From NCBI GenBank assembly GCA_036345935.2, contig JADWOT020000001.1, positions 18,123,761 through 18,187,760 on the forward strand: a DNA stretch of 64,000 nucleotides, in the 5' to 3' direction. Position 1 is the stretch's first letter. The number at the start of each line of letters is the position of its first letter. The stretch comes from Taenia hydatigena. Lineage: Eukaryota > Platyhelminthes > Cestoda > Cyclophyllidea > Taeniidae. The notes below the pieces were generated by a model. It ran no database searches. It was not told the origin of the DNA and was given only the letters and a program-made list of their open reading frames with translations. The translations under genes and the position numbers were made by a program. This document shows positions 62,071-64,000 of the stretch, one piece after another.

Positions 62071-62784
62071 TCCACTGAGATGAGAAAATTAGTCTTCAGT
62101 AGGGCTCCAAATCTCCAAACACACATTGCAGGATGTCGATAAATATAACATCAGCAGTCATAGATGCGCGAACATAGACTAATCCAAAAGAATATGAAAG
62201 CGCCTCGAAGATCCATATCTAAGCAGTTAACCTGCTGAGTTAATTGATGATGAAGCCAAGAATCTAATGCAAAAGAAAATAGAGTCAGAAGAGGCACGTT
62301 TTGTACTTAATTGACATGGATCCACAATGTCTTCAAGTTGCATACATTGAATCATGCCAATTTTGCCACTCACTTGGCAACGCTTCGTGCGAGCGACAAT
62401 GCAATTGCACGTGCTCTCGTTTGTTGACATAAAATGGGTGCTGTTGAATTCGTTTTGGAGAATTGACATCACAGTGCATTCTTAGTGGAAGCTCACTACA
62501 TCGTGCATCGCATTTGAACACCCCGACAAGACCACGGCTGTGGCGTGCGGTTGTGATTCGAAATGGCTGCTCGGCGATAGCTTGTAGCCTTGAATATCTA
62601 CATGAGCAACACTGCTGCCATTAATGCGCCTTTTGGCTTGCCGTTGAAAATTAACTGCACTTCATAACACATCAACAGAAAGTTGTTATTATTTGTGCCC
62701 CTAAATAGGGAAATCAGTAAGCCCATTATAAACCTCCTAATGAACACAGGAATATTTGACATCAAAATAGGTTCTACCCTCAGA

Positions 62785-62994
62785 TTATTCCAATATTTCT
62801 TTAACAGGTTCCGCTCGTCTGTTAGATGGCCACTCTACACTAAACTGTGCAAATTCCTCTACCAGATTTCTGTCTCTTTGCCTTTGCCAACGGTAGACAT
62901 CCTTGAGATACAAATGTACAAACCACGTGTTGTCAGGCATTTGCAGTGGTGTCTCTACCTTGTCATAGTTCAAGGATGACATTTCGATTCGCAC
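62785..62994 (-). other. Orphan candidate exon, function unknown
   Basis: The open frame has a protein-like composition: EMSSLNYDKVETPLQMPDNT, then WFVHLYLKDVYRWQRQRDRN, then LVEEFAQFSVEWPS. A CAG acceptor-like site lies just upstream. No family is recognised and no partner exons were found, so support is weak. Confidence 0.18.
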
Positions 62995-64000
62995 CTCACC
63001 GTCTGCTGTCCTTGTTTATCAAAATTGGCGTGGAATTTAAAAGCATTGAGCTTTTGGTTGAAATTATCAACAAAGGAGTAGCGATGTGTGCGATAGGTAA
63101 AAAAAAGGAAACGAAAATCCCCTACATTGCCATCACGCAACCAGTAGCAGTAAATTAGCTACACATTAAATAAAAGCCAAAACAAAATTCAAATCGATTA
63201 CCAGCTGCCATGAGGCCTCAGAACAGGAAAGGATTACAATCTTAAGTAGAGTAGTTGGCTAGAATAAATGTAGCATATTGTGCTGTCAGTAGCAAAGCCA
63301 GGCTAATCGCTTACTTTAAGACAAGTATTAACTCAAAATACGCGCTCATTTATGTGCTTCAGTTATCCGAACTCTGCTAATGGCACACGCAGGTTCAGTT
63401 TTAGATACACTTAGTGAACTTGTAGTGTGTACGATAGTGAGGCTGTCTGCACACCTGCTAATCGAGATTTACAAATGCCTTGATGCCACAGACATCGTCA
63501 ATATGTGAGGCGATGCTTAGTCCAAAGTCGATTCTCAACGTCTCTTGCTGTCAAGGACATTATGAGCAGTTACATAAGATAAATGGAGCTAGTGCGCGCA
63601 TAACTTTATTGCATGCTGTATTCGACACTTCCGGTTGTAGGCAGAGAGGCTGACTCAGTGGCAGAATTGAAGTCAGACGATTAGGCTCTTTGCAGGGCCA
63701 TTCGATGTTACAAAGAGGGTTGTCAATTCCCTTTTTGTGTATTAGCCATTGCTTATCTAGTCGTAACAGAACCACTCACTTTTTGATGCTTGGACATAGC
63801 ATAACTGAGTGGGACCTCCTCTGTCCTTCTATGTAGACACTCAACAATTTGAACTGTAAGCGCGGCCAGCAATTATATCAGAACTGTTGCTTTGGCGCCG
63901 GTTGGATTAAAACAGTCGCTCGCGTCTCTAGATTTGATATTCATTTAACATTTAACAATATAGCATAGGATAGTGCTCAGCACCATAGGTCTCTCAAGAC

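Noticed and set aside
1..64000. tRNA, rRNA, spliced-leader RNA and CRISPR arrays
   Set aside because: Looked for box A/B pairs with closing stems, conserved rRNA cores, flatworm spliced-leader-like sequence and regular direct repeats; none was convincing apart from the SINE head.

Overview
The window is a gene-poor piece of a nuclear eukaryotic genome, almost certainly a metazoan. My best guess is a flatworm, probably a tapeworm. That guess is inference from intron style (GT-AG introns of 52 to 86 bases next to introns of 0.6 to 1.7 kb), moderate GC, long non-coding stretches full of decayed repeats, and the character of the encoded proteins. There is no operon-like organisation and no bacterial or viral signature. 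A run of exactly 100 N at 11016-11115 shows that this is a scaffold with an unsized gap.

One gene can be built with confidence: spermidine synthase on the minus strand (25411 down to 21347). It has five exons with consistent splice sites and phases; the last few codons were not located. Its fourth exon carries one surplus A in a homopolymer run, which is either an assembly error or a real frameshift.

Layout, left to right. 1-640 is a diverged copy of a purine-rich dispersed repeat. 4040-5755 (minus) holds three exons of a membrane receptor with an ANF-receptor/periplasmic-binding-like ligand domain, resembling receptor guanylyl cyclases; it has a signal peptide, good splice phasing and two in-frame stops. 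5756-13019 has no supported gene and contains the gap. 13020-13622 (minus) is a decayed, intronless copy of an AGC-type protein kinase domain. 16600-18150 is pyrimidine-rich and carries the second, inverted copy of the 1-640 repeat; a short TAF12-like histone-fold fragment follows. 21347-25411 is spermidine synthase, with a tRNA-like SINE head inside its third intron. 25412-53370 is essentially a 28 kb gene desert with a second dispersed repeat family (28890-29550 and 34820-35430) and one orphan candidate exon near 46 kb. 53371-54771 (minus) holds a lysyl-tRNA-synthetase-like fragment and an E2F-like winged-helix exon. The last 10 kb has only weak domain-like fragments (harmonin-N-like near 59.5 kb, Ras-like GTPase near 61.1 kb) and a short repeat pair.

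The recognised genes do not form a pathway: polyamine synthesis, a surface receptor, a kinase relic and a cell-cycle transcription factor. Most of the sequence is decayed intergenic or intronic DNA. I see no convincing undescribed multi-gene system. The items most worth checking are the two coding disruptions (spermidine synthase and receptor) and the repeat families.
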